Shown: positions 44,040 to 52,573 of the stretch, piece by piece
Layout: every line of letters begins with the position of its first letter
Position numbering within the stretch: position 1 is the stretch's first letter
Source of the DNA: Defluviicoccus sp.
GTDB taxonomy: Bacteria > Pseudomonadota > Alphaproteobacteria > MPNO01
DNA: 62,436 nucleotides
NCBI GenBank assembly: GCA_028821395.1
Contig: JAPPGP010000003.1
Location: 1 to 62,436, forward strand
Direction: 5' to 3'
Notes under the pieces: model-generated
Databases searched by the model: none
What the model was told of the DNA's origin: nothing
What the model saw: the letters and a program-made list of their open reading frames with translations, nothing else
Program-made: the position numbers and the translations under genes

Positions 44040-45329
44040 ATGGGCTCCAGAGACGACATCGTCCTTCTGCCGGACGACGGGGCGGTACTGCCGGCCGACT
44101 CCGTCGCCACCATAACCGACAGCGACGCCTATCCGGAAACGACCGGCTACACGAAGAAAATCGATTATGTCGATTTCGAAATCTACGGCAAACCCTTCAC
44201 GCAGGTCGTCATGACGCTGCGGCCCGAGACGCCCCGCCTGCACCGAGGCCGGCGGATCGTGGTGATCGCGGGGGAGGGCGGGAGCGACAACGGCAACGGG
44301 TTCCTCGCGACCTACGAGGGCAGGGAGGGCATCGGACCCTGGCTGGCGAGACGCGGCGTGACCTTCGTGGCGGTGCCGCGCCTGGGCCGGTGGAACTTTT
44401 TCGCCGACGAGGAAAGCGGCAGCTGGATCGACATTCCGCTCGGCGAACGCATGCCGGTTTTCGACCGCCATCGGCCGGAATACTGGCCCGCCGACGAGTA
44501 CACGTCGCATGTCTCGCAGGGACAGGCGAGCCCGACCGGAAGCGATACCTACAGGCTGCCGAAAGAGGGCTCGGCTCTTTACGACCACATGCTCGCGGCG
44601 ACGCCCGATGCCCTGGTCGAAGGCTATCGGCGCGGCGTCCAGCTCGCGCTTGCCGCGCTCGGCGTTCCGCGCCGCGGAGCTCTGCTGCTCTACTGGGGGT
44701 TCTCGACCGGAGGGCCGTTCCTGTGGGCACTGGCAAGCTCGATCGTCCCGGACGGCATGCTGGGATGGGGAACGTCGAGCACCGGCGTGGCCTATTTCCA
44801 CAGCCGCGTCCGAGCCGGAAACTTCGACTGGCCCTACGAAAACTCGGTGCTTCGGGTGCGCGAGCGCGGGCGGCCCGATTTCCGTTTCTATACCGGACAT
44901 GTCGATCACGAAACGCGCGAACGCTGGTGGCGCAAGGCGCTGGCCGCGCCGCGGTTCAAGTCGATCGAAGACACGACGATGTTCTACAACGCCGCGGCGC
45001 TCGCCGAGCATGCGGGACGGCTGTGGATCGCGGATTTCCTGCCGCGGGAAGTACGCAATCGCGGCTTTGCAACGCTGATGCGCGACATCTTGGAGCCCTG
45101 TTTCCCGGCGCCCGAGCTGCGGACGGTCGCGGTATGGGAGATGAACGGGACGCTCGACCAGGTCATCCAGCCGGACAAGGTCGATGCCGCGCGCGCGGTC
45201 ATGGAGCCCTATTGCCGCCGCTACAGGGTCGCGCGCCTCGAAGGCTTCCGCCACGACATCCTGCACGACACCATCGTCACGGTCGGGCGGATCTGGCTGA
45301 ACGTCGTGGAAGACGGCTATTTCGACTGA
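44040..45329 (+). CDS. large alpha/beta-hydrolase, GFSTGG type
   Basis: The 429-residue protein has oxyanion-side GEGGSDNGNGF, nucleophile elbow YWGFSTGGPF with Ser222, and late WEMNGTLDQVIQPDK (acid region) and GFRHDILHDT (His). It shares the STGGPF elbow and size with the two large hydrolases of the operon but is more distant and divergently transcribed. ATG 44040 follows GGGAGAGGAAA. It may act on the same class of substrate and could be co-regulated from the shared 79-base spacer. Confidence 0.8.
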   Translation: MGSRDDIVLLPDDGAVLPADSVATITDSDAYPETTGYTKKIDYVDFEIYGKPFTQVVMTLRPETPRLHRGRRIVVIAGEGGSDNGNGFLATYEGREGIGPWLARRGVTFVAVPRLGRWNFFADEESGSWIDIPLGERMPVFDRHRPEYWPADEYTSHVSQGQASPTGSDTYRLPKEGSALYDHMLAATPDALVEGYRRGVQLALAALGVPRRGALLLYWGFSTGGPFLWALASSIVPDGMLGWGTSSTGVAYFHSRVRAGNFDWPYENSVLRVRERGRPDFRFYTGHVDHETRERWWRKALAAPRFKSIEDTTMFYNAAALAEHAGRLWIADFLPREVRNRGFATLMRDILEPCFPAPELRTVAVWEMNGTLDQVIQPDKVDAARAVMEPYCRRYRVARLEGFRHDILHDTIVTVGRIWLNVVEDGYFD

Positions 45330-45339
45330 AACCCGAATC

Positions 45340-45660
45340 CGGAAGGGAAGCTCGTTCGCGACGGATCGAGCCGCGAAGCAAATGCGAATGGGCCCCCGTG
45401 ACGTGGCTGCCATCGAGGAGACGCCGCGCCGGCGAATTGAGGAATGCCCTTCTCGGCCCCGTCGCGCAGTCGGCCAATACCAGCCGGTCCTTCCGGACCT
45501 CCGACCAGCCCAGGCAGACGATTTCGCTCAAGCGGCATCCGGTCAGCAGGAGGAGCCAAACGATGTCGGCCTGCTGCCGGCCGTACTTGCCGGTGGCCTC
45601 GGCCAGGGCTTGTGAAGGCGCGCGATCTCCTCGCGCGACAGGAAGAAGGTGTGACCCGGC
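45340..45660 (-). pseudogene. tyrosine recombinase (integrase) fragment, frameshifted
   Basis: Two minus-strand frames joined near 45605 give the start of a phage-type integrase catalytic domain: TFFLSREEIARLHK, then ALAEATGKYGRQQADIVWLLL, LTGCRLSEIVCLGWSEV and LADCATGPRRAFLNSPARRLL. The catalytic Arg I (TGCRLSE) is present. The HxxR and Tyr-containing C-terminal half and the whole DNA-binding N-terminus are absent. The fragment is inactive and may mark the scar of an integrated element at the edge of the hydrolase operon. Confidence 0.75.
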
Positions 45661-45667
45661 TCGCCGG

Positions 45668-46438
45668 TCAATCCGCGGGCAGCGCCTCGCCGGCAACCGC
45701 GAGCGGCGGAACCGGCCTGCCGCGCAGGTTCTTCTTCAAGTGTCTTTCGCTGTAGCCGTTGAACAGATGGCCCAGCAGTCCGCGATCGAGATCCGAGGTG
45801 CCGAACAGCCAGTCGGCGATCGGAAAGGTCAGGTTCATGTTGACCTCCATCATCAGGCGCGTGTTGTGGTGCGCGAAATGATGGCGCCTGAGCGTGTTGA
45901 CGAAGGGGCAGTTGCGGACGAAGGCGTTCTCGTCGACATGGCAGCAGTAATGCATGAACTCGTAGATCAGATACATGCTGACCGTGGTGACGATCAGCAG
46001 CCAACCGACATTGGCCGAGATGGCGAGGCCCAGAATCACCGCGGGCGGCGCCGACATGACGACAAAGGTGACCAGCGCGAAGGGCGGAAACACCGTCACC
46101 CGCCAGTCATCCGGGTCGCGGAAGCGCATCTCGGAATCGGAGAAGAACTGGTGGTGGTTCAACGTATGCCGCACATAGACGGCCCGAAGCCCCGGCTGGT
46201 TGAAGGGCCGGTGCATGACGAACCGGTGGACCGCCCATTCGAAGATGTTGCACATCAGGAAGAACACCGGCACCGAGAGCCATTCCCACCACAGCACGTT
46301 GTCGAGGTGGCTCACGAAATAGTAGAGCGCCGCGCCGCCCATCAGGTAGATCACCGCGACGTGGAAGTAGCCGTTGTACCAGCCGGCAATGCGCGAGCGG
46401 TATTCCCTGCGGAACTCGACCTGGCGCTGGCTCATCAT
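45668..46438 (-). CDS. fatty acid hydroxylase / sterol desaturase superfamily membrane protein
   Basis: The 256-residue integral membrane di-iron oxygenase has about four transmembrane segments. The His clusters are AVHRFVMHRP, HTLNHHQFF, FMHYCCHVD and LRRHHFAHHN, in the HxxxH / HxxHH order of the superfamily. It hydroxylates or desaturates lipid or terpenoid chains at the inner membrane. It is the second gene after the PhyH dioxygenase on the same strand (33-base gap); both use iron and oxygen, so they may modify one molecule. Confidence 0.88.
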   Translation of the reverse strand: MMSQRQVEFRREYRSRIAGWYNGYFHVAVIYLMGGAALYYFVSHLDNVLWWEWLSVPVFFLMCNIFEWAVHRFVMHRPFNQPGLRAVYVRHTLNHHQFFSDSEMRFRDPDDWRVTVFPPFALVTFVVMSAPPAVILGLAISANVGWLLIVTTVSMYLIYEFMHYCCHVDENAFVRNCPFVNTLRRHHFAHHNTRLMMEVNMNLTFPIADWLFGTSDLDRGLLGHLFNGYSERHLKKNLRGRPVPPLAVAGEALPAD

Positions 46439-46471
46439 CTCGTGGTCCTCCTCTCGCGCACGCGCCCCGGC

Positions 46472-47371
46472 CTACTCGGCGGCATGCGCCTCTTCCTCCT
46501 GCTGAAGGGCGAATATCGACGTGTAGCCGCCCGACCAGTCCGGCGGCATCAGGCACGGGCGCGGGTCGTGATGCGCCCATCTCACCGGTTCGCCGCGCAG
46601 CACCCGCCGGTCGTATCTGGAGCGCAGCGGATTGGCGGTATAGGCGAACGCATCCGCCGAGGCATAGACGTTCAACAGCAGCGGGCGGCCGATCGGCGAG
46701 TGGTTCGGCCGGGAGCCGTGGATCGTGCGGCAGTTGTGGATGGTGATCGATCCCGCCGGCCCGTCGAGCTGCCGGACGCGGGAGGCGTCGATCGCCGCCG
46801 CATCGTCGTCGGACAGGCAGCCGACCCACTCGCCGTCCCCGTTGTACTGGTCGCGAAGCGGCTCGTCATGGCTCCCCGAGACCACCAGGAGGGGGCCCTG
46901 TTCGGGGCCGCAATCGTAGAGATAGGTGCCCACCGTCAACGGGCTGTAGTTGGTGTGCGGCCAGAAGCCGATGTCCTGGTGCCATTTGACCTCTTCGCCG
47001 CCGTCCGCCCATTTGAAGTTGAGCTTGGAATGGTGGAACTTCACGTTGGGTCCGACGAGGTCGGCGACGATGTCGGGCACGACCGAACGCGAGGCGTAGT
47101 CCCAATAGGCCGGATGGTGGTCGTTGGGGCTGGAGAGCCGGCGGAGGCGCGGGCGCTCGGCGCTGTGGCCGTCTTCCAGATCCCATACGGAATCCGAACT
47201 TGTGACGGCCCGGCTCTGCTCGATCATCTCGTCCGTGGTCGCGCGCAGCCGGGCGAGCCAGTCTTCCGATATGACCTTCTCGACCAGCAGATAGCCGGTC
47301 TCGAAATAGGCCTCGCGCTGGGCCTCGCTCAGGATCCTGGGCGGGGTCGCGCGGATCTGGTCTGGTGTCAT
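46472..47371 (-). CDS. phytanoyl-CoA dioxygenase (PhyH) family protein
   Basis: The 299-residue Fe(II)/2-oxoglutarate dioxygenase has the HxD metal pair in KWHQDIGFW (His131, Asp133), the distal His in TIHGSRPNHSP (His218) and the 2-oxoglutarate-binding Arg221 three residues later. It hydroxylates an organic substrate. ATG 47371 is preferred over the frame start at 47410. A perfect TGATATATCA palindrome lies 67 bases upstream, and similar sites occur before two other genes near the GntR regulator, so this gene is probably in that regulon. Confidence 0.9.
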   Translation of the reverse strand: MTPDQIRATPPRILSEAQREAYFETGYLLVEKVISEDWLARLRATTDEMIEQSRAVTSSDSVWDLEDGHSAERPRLRRLSSPNDHHPAYWDYASRSVVPDIVADLVGPNVKFHHSKLNFKWADGGEEVKWHQDIGFWPHTNYSPLTVGTYLYDCGPEQGPLLVVSGSHDEPLRDQYNGDGEWVGCLSDDDAAAIDASRVRQLDGPAGSITIHNCRTIHGSRPNHSPIGRPLLLNVYASADAFAYTANPLRSRYDRRVLRGEPVRWAHHDPRPCLMPPDWSGGYTSIFALQQEEEAHAAE

Positions 47372-47437
47372 GGCGGGTCCCGGCTCGCACGCGCGATCCC
47401 GGCGCCGCAACGCCGGTCTCGCGCTCTGCCCTGTCTC

Positions 47438-47447
47438 TGATATATCA
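47438..47447. promoter_or_regulatory. candidate GntR operator (TGATATATCA) before PhyH gene
   Basis: A perfect 10-bp palindrome in the 107-base spacer between the PhyH start and the DctM stop. AT-only core in very GC-rich DNA. Near-identical sites at 50810-50819 and 52469-52478 flank the GntR gene. Confidence 0.6.
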
Positions 47448-47478
47448 CTAAAACATCAACTCGCGGTTAAGGTCAAGC

Positions 47479-48801
47479 CTAACGGAAGCCGAGAAGCTGC
47501 GCCGGCAGCCAGAGCACCATCTGCGGGAAATAGCCGACGATGGCGAGGCAGACCAGCTGCAGGAAGATGAAGGGGACGACGCCCGCGAACATGTGGCGCA
47601 GCGTGATCTCCGGCGGGCTGATGCCGCGCAGGTAGAAGATCGCGGGCGCCATCGGCGGCGTCAGGTAGCTGGTCTGGATGACGACCAGGAACATCACGCA
47701 GAACCAGACCGGATCGAAACCCATCGACTGGACGATCGGCATGAAGACCGGGATGAAGATCAGCAGCACCGATATCCAGTCGAGCACGAACCCGGCGGCG
47801 AAGCAGATGAAGAGGAACACCGCCAGCGTTACCCATGGCGCCAGCGCGGCCTGCTCGATGAGGTCCTGGGCAAGCGCGATGCCGCCCGCGGCCACGAAGA
47901 CCCCGGCGAACATGTTGCCGCCGAGCAGGATGAGGAAGATCATGCAGGTGACCTTCAGCGTCTTGAGCACCGCCTCGTTCAGCACCCTGAGGCTGAACTG
48001 TCGGTAGAGGATCGCGAGGATCATCGAGCCCAGCGCGCCCAGCCCGGCCGCCTCGGTCGGCGCGGCGAGGCCGAACATGATCGAGCCCAGCACCGCGGTG
48101 ATCATGGCAACCGGCGGGGCGAGGGCGATCAGGGTGATGCGGATCCGCTCGAGGAGCGGCGGCTCGTCGTCCGACGGCGGAATGCGCGGCCCGGCTCCGG
48201 GGTCGACGGTGCAGCGGACCAGGATATAGGCGATGTAGAGCCCGGCCATCAGCAGGCCGGGGAACACCATGCCGACGAACAGATCGCCCACCGAGACGTC
48301 GGCCACCGGGCCCAGCACCACCACCACGACCGAGGGCGGGATGATGGTTCCGAGCGAGCCTCCGGCGCAGATGGTGCCCGAGATCAGCCCCTTGTCGTAG
48401 GCGTATTTCATCATCACCGGGATCGCCAGCAGGCCGACCACGGTCTCGGTCGCGCCGATGACGCCCGACGACGCGGCGAAGATCACGCACATGACCACCG
48501 TGCCGACGGCGAGCCCGCCGGGCAGCCGACGGGTCCACAGATGCACCGCCTCGAAGAGCTGTTCGGCGATCCCGGAACGCTCCAGCATCGCCCCCATGAA
48601 GATGAACAGCGGCACCGCCGCCAGCACGAAGTTCGACGCGACGGCGTCGATCTTCTGGGCGAACTGGAAGATGACCGCGGCGTCGAAAGTGAGGTACCCG
48701 AAGACCAGCGCGATGCCCATCATCGAGAAGGCGACGTGAAATCCGAGGAATAGCGCCAGCAACAGCGCCGGAAACATCACCAAAGCGAGGTATTCACCCA
48801 T
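47479..48801 (-). CDS. dctM: TRAP transporter large permease (DctM)
   Basis: The 440-residue protein has about 12 hydrophobic helices. DctM hallmarks are VMCVIFAASSGVIGATETVVG, GGSLGTIIPPSVVVVVLG and the end region TPPMAPAIFYLRGI. It is encoded directly after dctQ with an 8-base overlap. It transports a carboxylated or related solute using an ion gradient together with DctQ and the periplasmic DctP encoded upstream. Confidence 0.94.
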   Translation of the reverse strand: MGEYLALVMFPALLLALFLGFHVAFSMMGIALVFGYLTFDAAVIFQFAQKIDAVASNFVLAAVPLFIFMGAMLERSGIAEQLFEAVHLWTRRLPGGLAVGTVVMCVIFAASSGVIGATETVVGLLAIPVMMKYAYDKGLISGTICAGGSLGTIIPPSVVVVVLGPVADVSVGDLFVGMVFPGLLMAGLYIAYILVRCTVDPGAGPRIPPSDDEPPLLERIRITLIALAPPVAMITAVLGSIMFGLAAPTEAAGLGALGSMILAILYRQFSLRVLNEAVLKTLKVTCMIFLILLGGNMFAGVFVAAGGIALAQDLIEQAALAPWVTLAVFLFICFAAGFVLDWISVLLIFIPVFMPIVQSMGFDPVWFCVMFLVVIQTSYLTPPMAPAIFYLRGISPPEITLRHMFAGVVPFIFLQLVCLAIVGYFPQMVLWLPAQLLGFR

Positions 48802-49321
48802 GGGGCGCCTGCCGCGCGGTAGCCCGTCCGGTGAGCACGCGGACGCATCTGACGAGCTCGGCCACGCCCTGCAAGGCGAGCAGGAAATAGCCCAGGAAGA
48901 AGACCAGGCGGAACGGCCAGATCACCGGGTTCCAGGCCGATTGCCCCGAATGGTCGTTGTTGACATAGGCCTCGACCCAGTAGTCCCAGAGGCCCCAGCT
49001 CACCCAGCAGACCACCGGCAGGAACAGCAACAGGTAGCCGGCGGTGTCGACGACCGCCTTGGCCTTGTCGGGGAAGCGGCTGTAGAGCACGTCGATGCGG
49101 ATATGGCCGCCCTCGCGCAGCGTGTAGGCGGCGCCGATCAGGGCGTGGGTGCCCATCGCCATGTAGCCCAGCTCGAACGCCCAGATCGTCGGCGCGTTCA
49201 GCGCATAGCGCGAGAAGACCTCGAAACAGGTCGCGAGTATCAGCGGAAAGACGATCCAGGCGATGACGATGCCGGAGGCGCCGCTCAACCGGTCGATGGA
49301 GCGGACGAGCGCCGTCACCAT
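48794..49321 (-). CDS. dctQ: TRAP transporter small permease (DctQ)
   Basis: The 175-residue four-helix membrane protein has PTIWAFELGYMAMGTHALIGA and LREGGHIRIDVLYSRFP, typical of DctQ. It overlaps dctM by 8 bases and follows dctP after 81 bases. It is a structural partner of DctM in the inner membrane. Confidence 0.92.
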   Translation of the reverse strand: MVTALVRSIDRLSGASGIVIAWIVFPLILATCFEVFSRYALNAPTIWAFELGYMAMGTHALIGAAYTLREGGHIRIDVLYSRFPDKAKAVVDTAGYLLLFLPVVCWVSWGLWDYWVEAYVNNDHSGQSAWNPVIWPFRLVFFLGYFLLALQGVAELVRCVRVLTGRATARQAPHG

Positions 49322-49402
49322 CGCGGCATCGTCACGGTCGGCGGACCGGCGGGGAAGGCGCGGCCGGCGCCGCTTCCTTCCCCGACCGTTGGGGCGAAGA
49401 GC

Positions 49403-50458
49403 CTAGTCGGAAATCACGTTGCGGTAATGCGTCGCCTGCCGCCACAGCTTCTCGAAGGCCAGTTGGCTCTTCAACACCTTGTCGAACCAGGGGTTATCCT
49501 TGGCCTGCTCCTTCGCCCAGTCAATCGCCAGCTTCTTCGCCTGGCGCTGGACGTCGGCGTCGAGCACGATGATCTCGTTGCCCTGCTTCTTGAAGAAGTC
49601 GAGCGCCTTGGCGTCCTCGTGGCCGATCCGCGTCCAGCTCTCGAAGGTGACCGTCTTGGCGGCCAGCGCCACGAGCTGCTTGTCGCGGTCGGAGAGCTTG
49701 TCCCAGGCCTTCTGGTTGATCACCAGCTCGAACGGCGCGGTCGGCTGGTGGATGCCGGGGATGATCACGTATTTGGCGATTTTGTGGAAACCCGACGAGA
49801 TGTTCTCGTACAGCGTGCCCCATTCGGTGGCGTCGATCGCGCCGCGCTCCAGCGAGGTGTAGACCTCGCCGCCCGGCATGGTGACCGGCGCCGCGCCGAG
49901 CCCCTTGGAGATGGCGAGCCAAGCGCCCGCGGTGCGGAACTTGAGACCCTTGAGGTCGGCCAGCGTCTTGACCGGCTTGCGCGAGTGCAGGAAGGCTTCG
50001 GCGGTGCGCGTGAAGCACGGGAATGAGACCAGCCCGAAGCGCTCCTGGTTGAACTGCTGCCACATCTCCAGCCCGCCGCCCTCGTAGATCCAGTGCAGCA
50101 TGCGCTCGGAATCCATGGCGCCGGCATAGCCGCCGAAGAGCACGGTGGTCTTGTCCTTGCCCCAGTCATAGCCCATCCAGGTGTGACCCGCCTCGGCCAC
50201 GCCCTTGGCGACGGCGCTTCGCACCTCCAGACCCTTGGACAATTGTCCCGACGGGAAGACCCGCACCGTGACGCGGCCTTCGGTCAGGAAGTCGATCTTC
50301 TTGGCGACGGCCTCCGCGCCGATCTTCATCAGCGGCCCGCCGCCCCAGCTCGCCGCCATCTTCCACTTCTCGGCGGCGAAACCCGTCTGCGCGGTGGCCA
50401 CGACGAGCCCGCAAACCGCCGCCGCGGCCAGCCAGCGATGCGCTCGAATCCGTGTCAT
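49403..50458 (-). CDS. dctP: TRAP transporter DctP-family solute-binding protein
   Basis: The 351-residue periplasmic receptor has a signal peptide cleaved near TGFAAEK and the DctP features KWKMAASWGGGPLMKIGAEA, RTAEAFLHSRKPVKTLADLKG (with the LKGLKFRT segment holding the conserved ligand-binding Arg) and IDATEWGTLYEN. The Trp in the binding site region (DATEW) recalls family members that bind 2-oxo acids and aromatic acids. Likely promoter just upstream of 50458; the gene follows DUF6166 by 34 bases. Confidence 0.93.
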   Translation of the reverse strand: MTRIRAHRWLAAAAVCGLVVATAQTGFAAEKWKMAASWGGGPLMKIGAEAVAKKIDFLTEGRVTVRVFPSGQLSKGLEVRSAVAKGVAEAGHTWMGYDWGKDKTTVLFGGYAGAMDSERMLHWIYEGGGLEMWQQFNQERFGLVSFPCFTRTAEAFLHSRKPVKTLADLKGLKFRTAGAWLAISKGLGAAPVTMPGGEVYTSLERGAIDATEWGTLYENISSGFHKIAKYVIIPGIHQPTAPFELVINQKAWDKLSDRDKQLVALAAKTVTFESWTRIGHEDAKALDFFKKQGNEIIVLDADVQRQAKKLAIDWAKEQAKDNPWFDKVLKSQLAFEKLWRQATHYRNVISD

Positions 50459-50492
50459 GGTGCTTTCCTCCCTTGATGGATCCGGTGGTCGT

Positions 50493-50798
50493 TCAACAGG
50501 CGGGCTTCCCGAGCGCCTCGAGAGCCCGGTCGATGTCGTCGCCGGTCAATTCCCAGTCGTTCTCCAGATTGGCGACGACGGTCCGCATGAAATCCTCGCA
50601 GAGATCCAGGGCCTTCGCGTCGTCATCCAGGTGGTCGGCGAGCACGGCCAGCGAGAGCTGGGCCGGCCCCGCGCCCTCATAGGTCCATTCGAATCCGGTC
50701 ACGGTGAACCGCTTCAGCCCATAGCGGCCGTCCAGCGGCTTGCCGTCGACCAGCACCACGATGCCGTCGATGGTCCGGGATCCCGAATAGACCTTCAT
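50493..50798 (-). CDS. DUF6166-like small protein
   Basis: The 101-residue protein starts with MKVYSGSRTIDGIVVLVDGK and ends with NLENDWELTGDDIDRALEAL, a pattern I associate with the DUF6166 family. The ATG at 50798 is used because the site motif TGATATATCT lies 12 bases upstream and the region before it is likely untranslated; the frame is open to 50843. Function unknown. It lies between the GntR regulator and dctP on the same strand and is probably the first gene of the TRAP operon. Confidence 0.72.
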   Translation of the reverse strand: MKVYSGSRTIDGIVVLVDGKPLDGRYGLKRFTVTGFEWTYEGAGPAQLSLAVLADHLDDDAKALDLCEDFMRTVVANLENDWELTGDDIDRALEALGKPAC

Positions 50799-50809
50799 CG
50801 CCCGCCGAC

Positions 50810-50819
50810 TGATATATCT
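50810..50819. promoter_or_regulatory. candidate GntR operator (TGATATATCT)
   Basis: A 9/10 match to the perfect palindrome at 47438. It lies 12 bases before the DUF6166 start and 56 bases from the GntR stop codon; the site would overlap the promoter of the DUF6166-dctPQM run. Confidence 0.5.
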
Positions 50820-50874
50820 CTGGTATGCTAACCGCGGCGGCAAGGCTTGTAAAGCTGGCCCCGGCCGGGGGACC

Positions 50875-51543
50875 TCATCTCGCCACCGCGCGCTCCGGCT
50901 GCGGGGTGTCCAGGGTGGCGCGGGTGAACTCTTCCACGTAGTCGATCAGCCGGTCGGAGGCCCGGGAAGCGGCGCCCGGGTCGCCTTCGGCGATGCCGCG
51001 CGCGAGCTCGGCATGCAGCCGGGCGCAGAGCGGCAGGTCCGCCGCCTCCTTGTAGTGCATGTACCAGAAGCGCCTCGACAGCCCGTGAGTCTGGCTCATC
51101 GCGCGCTGCGCGTACTCGTTGTGGGACGCCTCGGCCTCGAGCTGATTGAGCGCCTGGTCGTAGCGCATGAACGCGATGTCGTCGTTCTCCCGCGACGCCT
51201 TTTCCATGCCGTCGGCGATTTCCAGGAACCGGAGCCGCTCCTCTTCCGTGCGGCGGAGCGCGCCGGTGCGCGCGATCAGCCGTTCCAGCTCGCGGCGCAC
51301 TTCCAGAAGCAGAATCTGGTTGCGCGGGTTGATCTCGGTAACCAGGATTCCCTTGCGCGGAAGGACGACCACCAGCCCCTCGCGCGCGAGACGTTGCAGC
51401 GCCTCGCGTATCGGCGTGCGGCCGAAGCCGAGATCGGTGGCCAGCGCGCTCTCCGACAGGACCGCGCCCGGGCGCAGCCGCAGGGTGACGATCGCTTCCT
51501 CCAGCCGGTCATAGGCCCGGTCGGTCAGGGTCGCGTGCTTCAT
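50875..51543 (-). CDS. GntR family transcriptional regulator, FCD (FadR) subfamily
   Basis: The 222-residue protein has an N-terminal winged helix (about 5-72) with ALATDLGFGRTPIREALQRL as recognition region and GLVVVLPRKGILV wing. A helical FCD effector domain follows: EVRRELERLIAR, then AFMRYDQALNQLEAEASHN and the late RLHAELARGIAEGD. FCD domains bind small carboxylic acids with a metal held by Asp and His residues; here RYDQALN and ARLHAEL would supply them. It lies between the PanB-like and DUF6166/dctPQM genes and probably controls both through the TGATATATCA-like sites. Confidence 0.92.
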   Translation of the reverse strand: MKHATLTDRAYDRLEEAIVTLRLRPGAVLSESALATDLGFGRTPIREALQRLAREGLVVVLPRKGILVTEINPRNQILLLEVRRELERLIARTGALRRTEEERLRFLEIADGMEKASRENDDIAFMRYDQALNQLEAEASHNEYAQRAMSQTHGLSRRFWYMHYKEAADLPLCARLHAELARGIAEGDPGAASRASDRLIDYVEEFTRATLDTPQPERAVAR

Positions 51544-51563
51544 CGTGTCACGGCGCGGGCGAG

Positions 51564-52442
51564 CTAGATCTGGCGGCGTTTCGCGACCATCGACGCGAAG
51601 GCCTCGTACTCGCCGTCGTCGACGCCGTAGCTGTGATCGTCATCGGGAAACGTGCCTTCTCTCACTTCGCTCGCGTAGCGGGAAATTCCATTGACCGCGA
51701 CCTCGGTCAGATTGGCATAGCGCTTGGTGAATTTGGGTTTGAAGTCGGTGAACACGCCGAGCAGATCATAGCACAGCAGTATCTGGCCGTCCGTTCCGGC
51801 TCCCGCCCCGATCCCGATGGTGGGGATTTCAAGCTGCTCGGAGATCAGCCTGGCGACCGGGGCGGGTACCGCCTCGAACTCCAGCATGAAGCAGCCCGCA
51901 TCCTCGATGGCGAGCGCATCCTCGAGAATCTTCATCGCGGCTTCCGCCGTGCGGCCCTGTATCCGGAAGCCTCCGAAGACGGCCACGGTATGGGGCGTCA
52001 GGCCGATATGGGACGCCGTCGGGATGCCCGAATCCACCAGCGCCCTGAGGACATGCGCCTGGCTCTTGCCGCCCTGGGGCTTGACCGCGTCCGAGCCGGC
52101 GTCCTGCATGAAGCGGGTCGCGTTGGCGAGCGCCCGGTCGATCGTGTTGTAGCTCTGATAGGGCATGCAGCCGAGCACGAAGGTGTTCGGGGCGCCGCGG
52201 CGCACCGCCTGGCCGTGCATGATCATCATGTCCATCGTCGCGGGTATGGTATTGGGATGCCCGTGGGCGATCATCGCCAGGCTGTCGCCGAGGACGGCCA
52301 CGTCGACGCCGCCCATCTCCGCCCATTGCGCCGAGGTGTAGTCCGGCACCGACATGTAGACCATCTTTTCGCCAGTCGCCTTGGACCGCCGGATCTCCGT
52401 GATGGTCCGCTTCTTGCGCGTGGTTTCGCTGGCCTCCGCCAT
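51564..52442 (-). CDS. ketopantoate hydroxymethyltransferase (PanB)-like protein, non-canonical metal site
   Basis: The 292-residue TIM-barrel protein of the PanB/PEP-mutase superfamily. It keeps AVLGDSLAMIAHGH (Asp53, first metal ligand position), SHIGLTPHTVAVFGGFRIQG, the catalytic-Glu region MLEFEAVP (Glu190) and IPTIGIGAGAGTDGQIL. The second ligand position reads GCMPYQSY (Cys92 for the usual Asp) and the third VKPQGG (Gln123 for the usual Glu). A true PanB needs both, so a different reaction, or altered metal use, is likely. Met at 52442 is chosen over the frame start at 52457. It neighbours the GntR gene (20 bases) and has a TGATATATTA site upstream. Confidence 0.82.
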   Translation of the reverse strand: MAEASETTRKKRTITEIRRSKATGEKMVYMSVPDYTSAQWAEMGGVDVAVLGDSLAMIAHGHPNTIPATMDMMIMHGQAVRRGAPNTFVLGCMPYQSYNTIDRALANATRFMQDAGSDAVKPQGGKSQAHVLRALVDSGIPTASHIGLTPHTVAVFGGFRIQGRTAEAAMKILEDALAIEDAGCFMLEFEAVPAPVARLISEQLEIPTIGIGAGAGTDGQILLCYDLLGVFTDFKPKFTKRYANLTEVAVNGISRYASEVREGTFPDDDHSYGVDDGEYEAFASMVAKRRQI

Positions 52443-52468
52443 GACGCCGCTTCCCATTGATCTATCTG

Positions 52469-52478
52469 TGATATATTA
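52469..52478. promoter_or_regulatory. candidate GntR operator (TGATATATTA)
   Basis: A 9/10 match to the palindrome at 47438, 27 bases before the PanB-like start and in the divergent spacer to the small membrane protein gene. A weaker half-similar sequence (TGATCTATCT) lies next to it at 52458-52467, so two adjacent sites are possible. Confidence 0.5.
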
Positions 52479-52573
52479 AGCCGCATTCTGGGGGAGCGCC
52501 GTGAAACCGTCAACGTCGCGGGCGGGTTCCGCACTCGCGGCGTTGGCCCGTGGACGGGAAGGAGGGCCGGGCG

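Noticed and set aside
43022-47440. 1472-codon plus-strand open frame
   Set aside because: It is a GC-driven shadow antiparallel to the ABC ATPases, fatty-acid hydroxylase and PhyH genes, which have motifs; the long frame has none.
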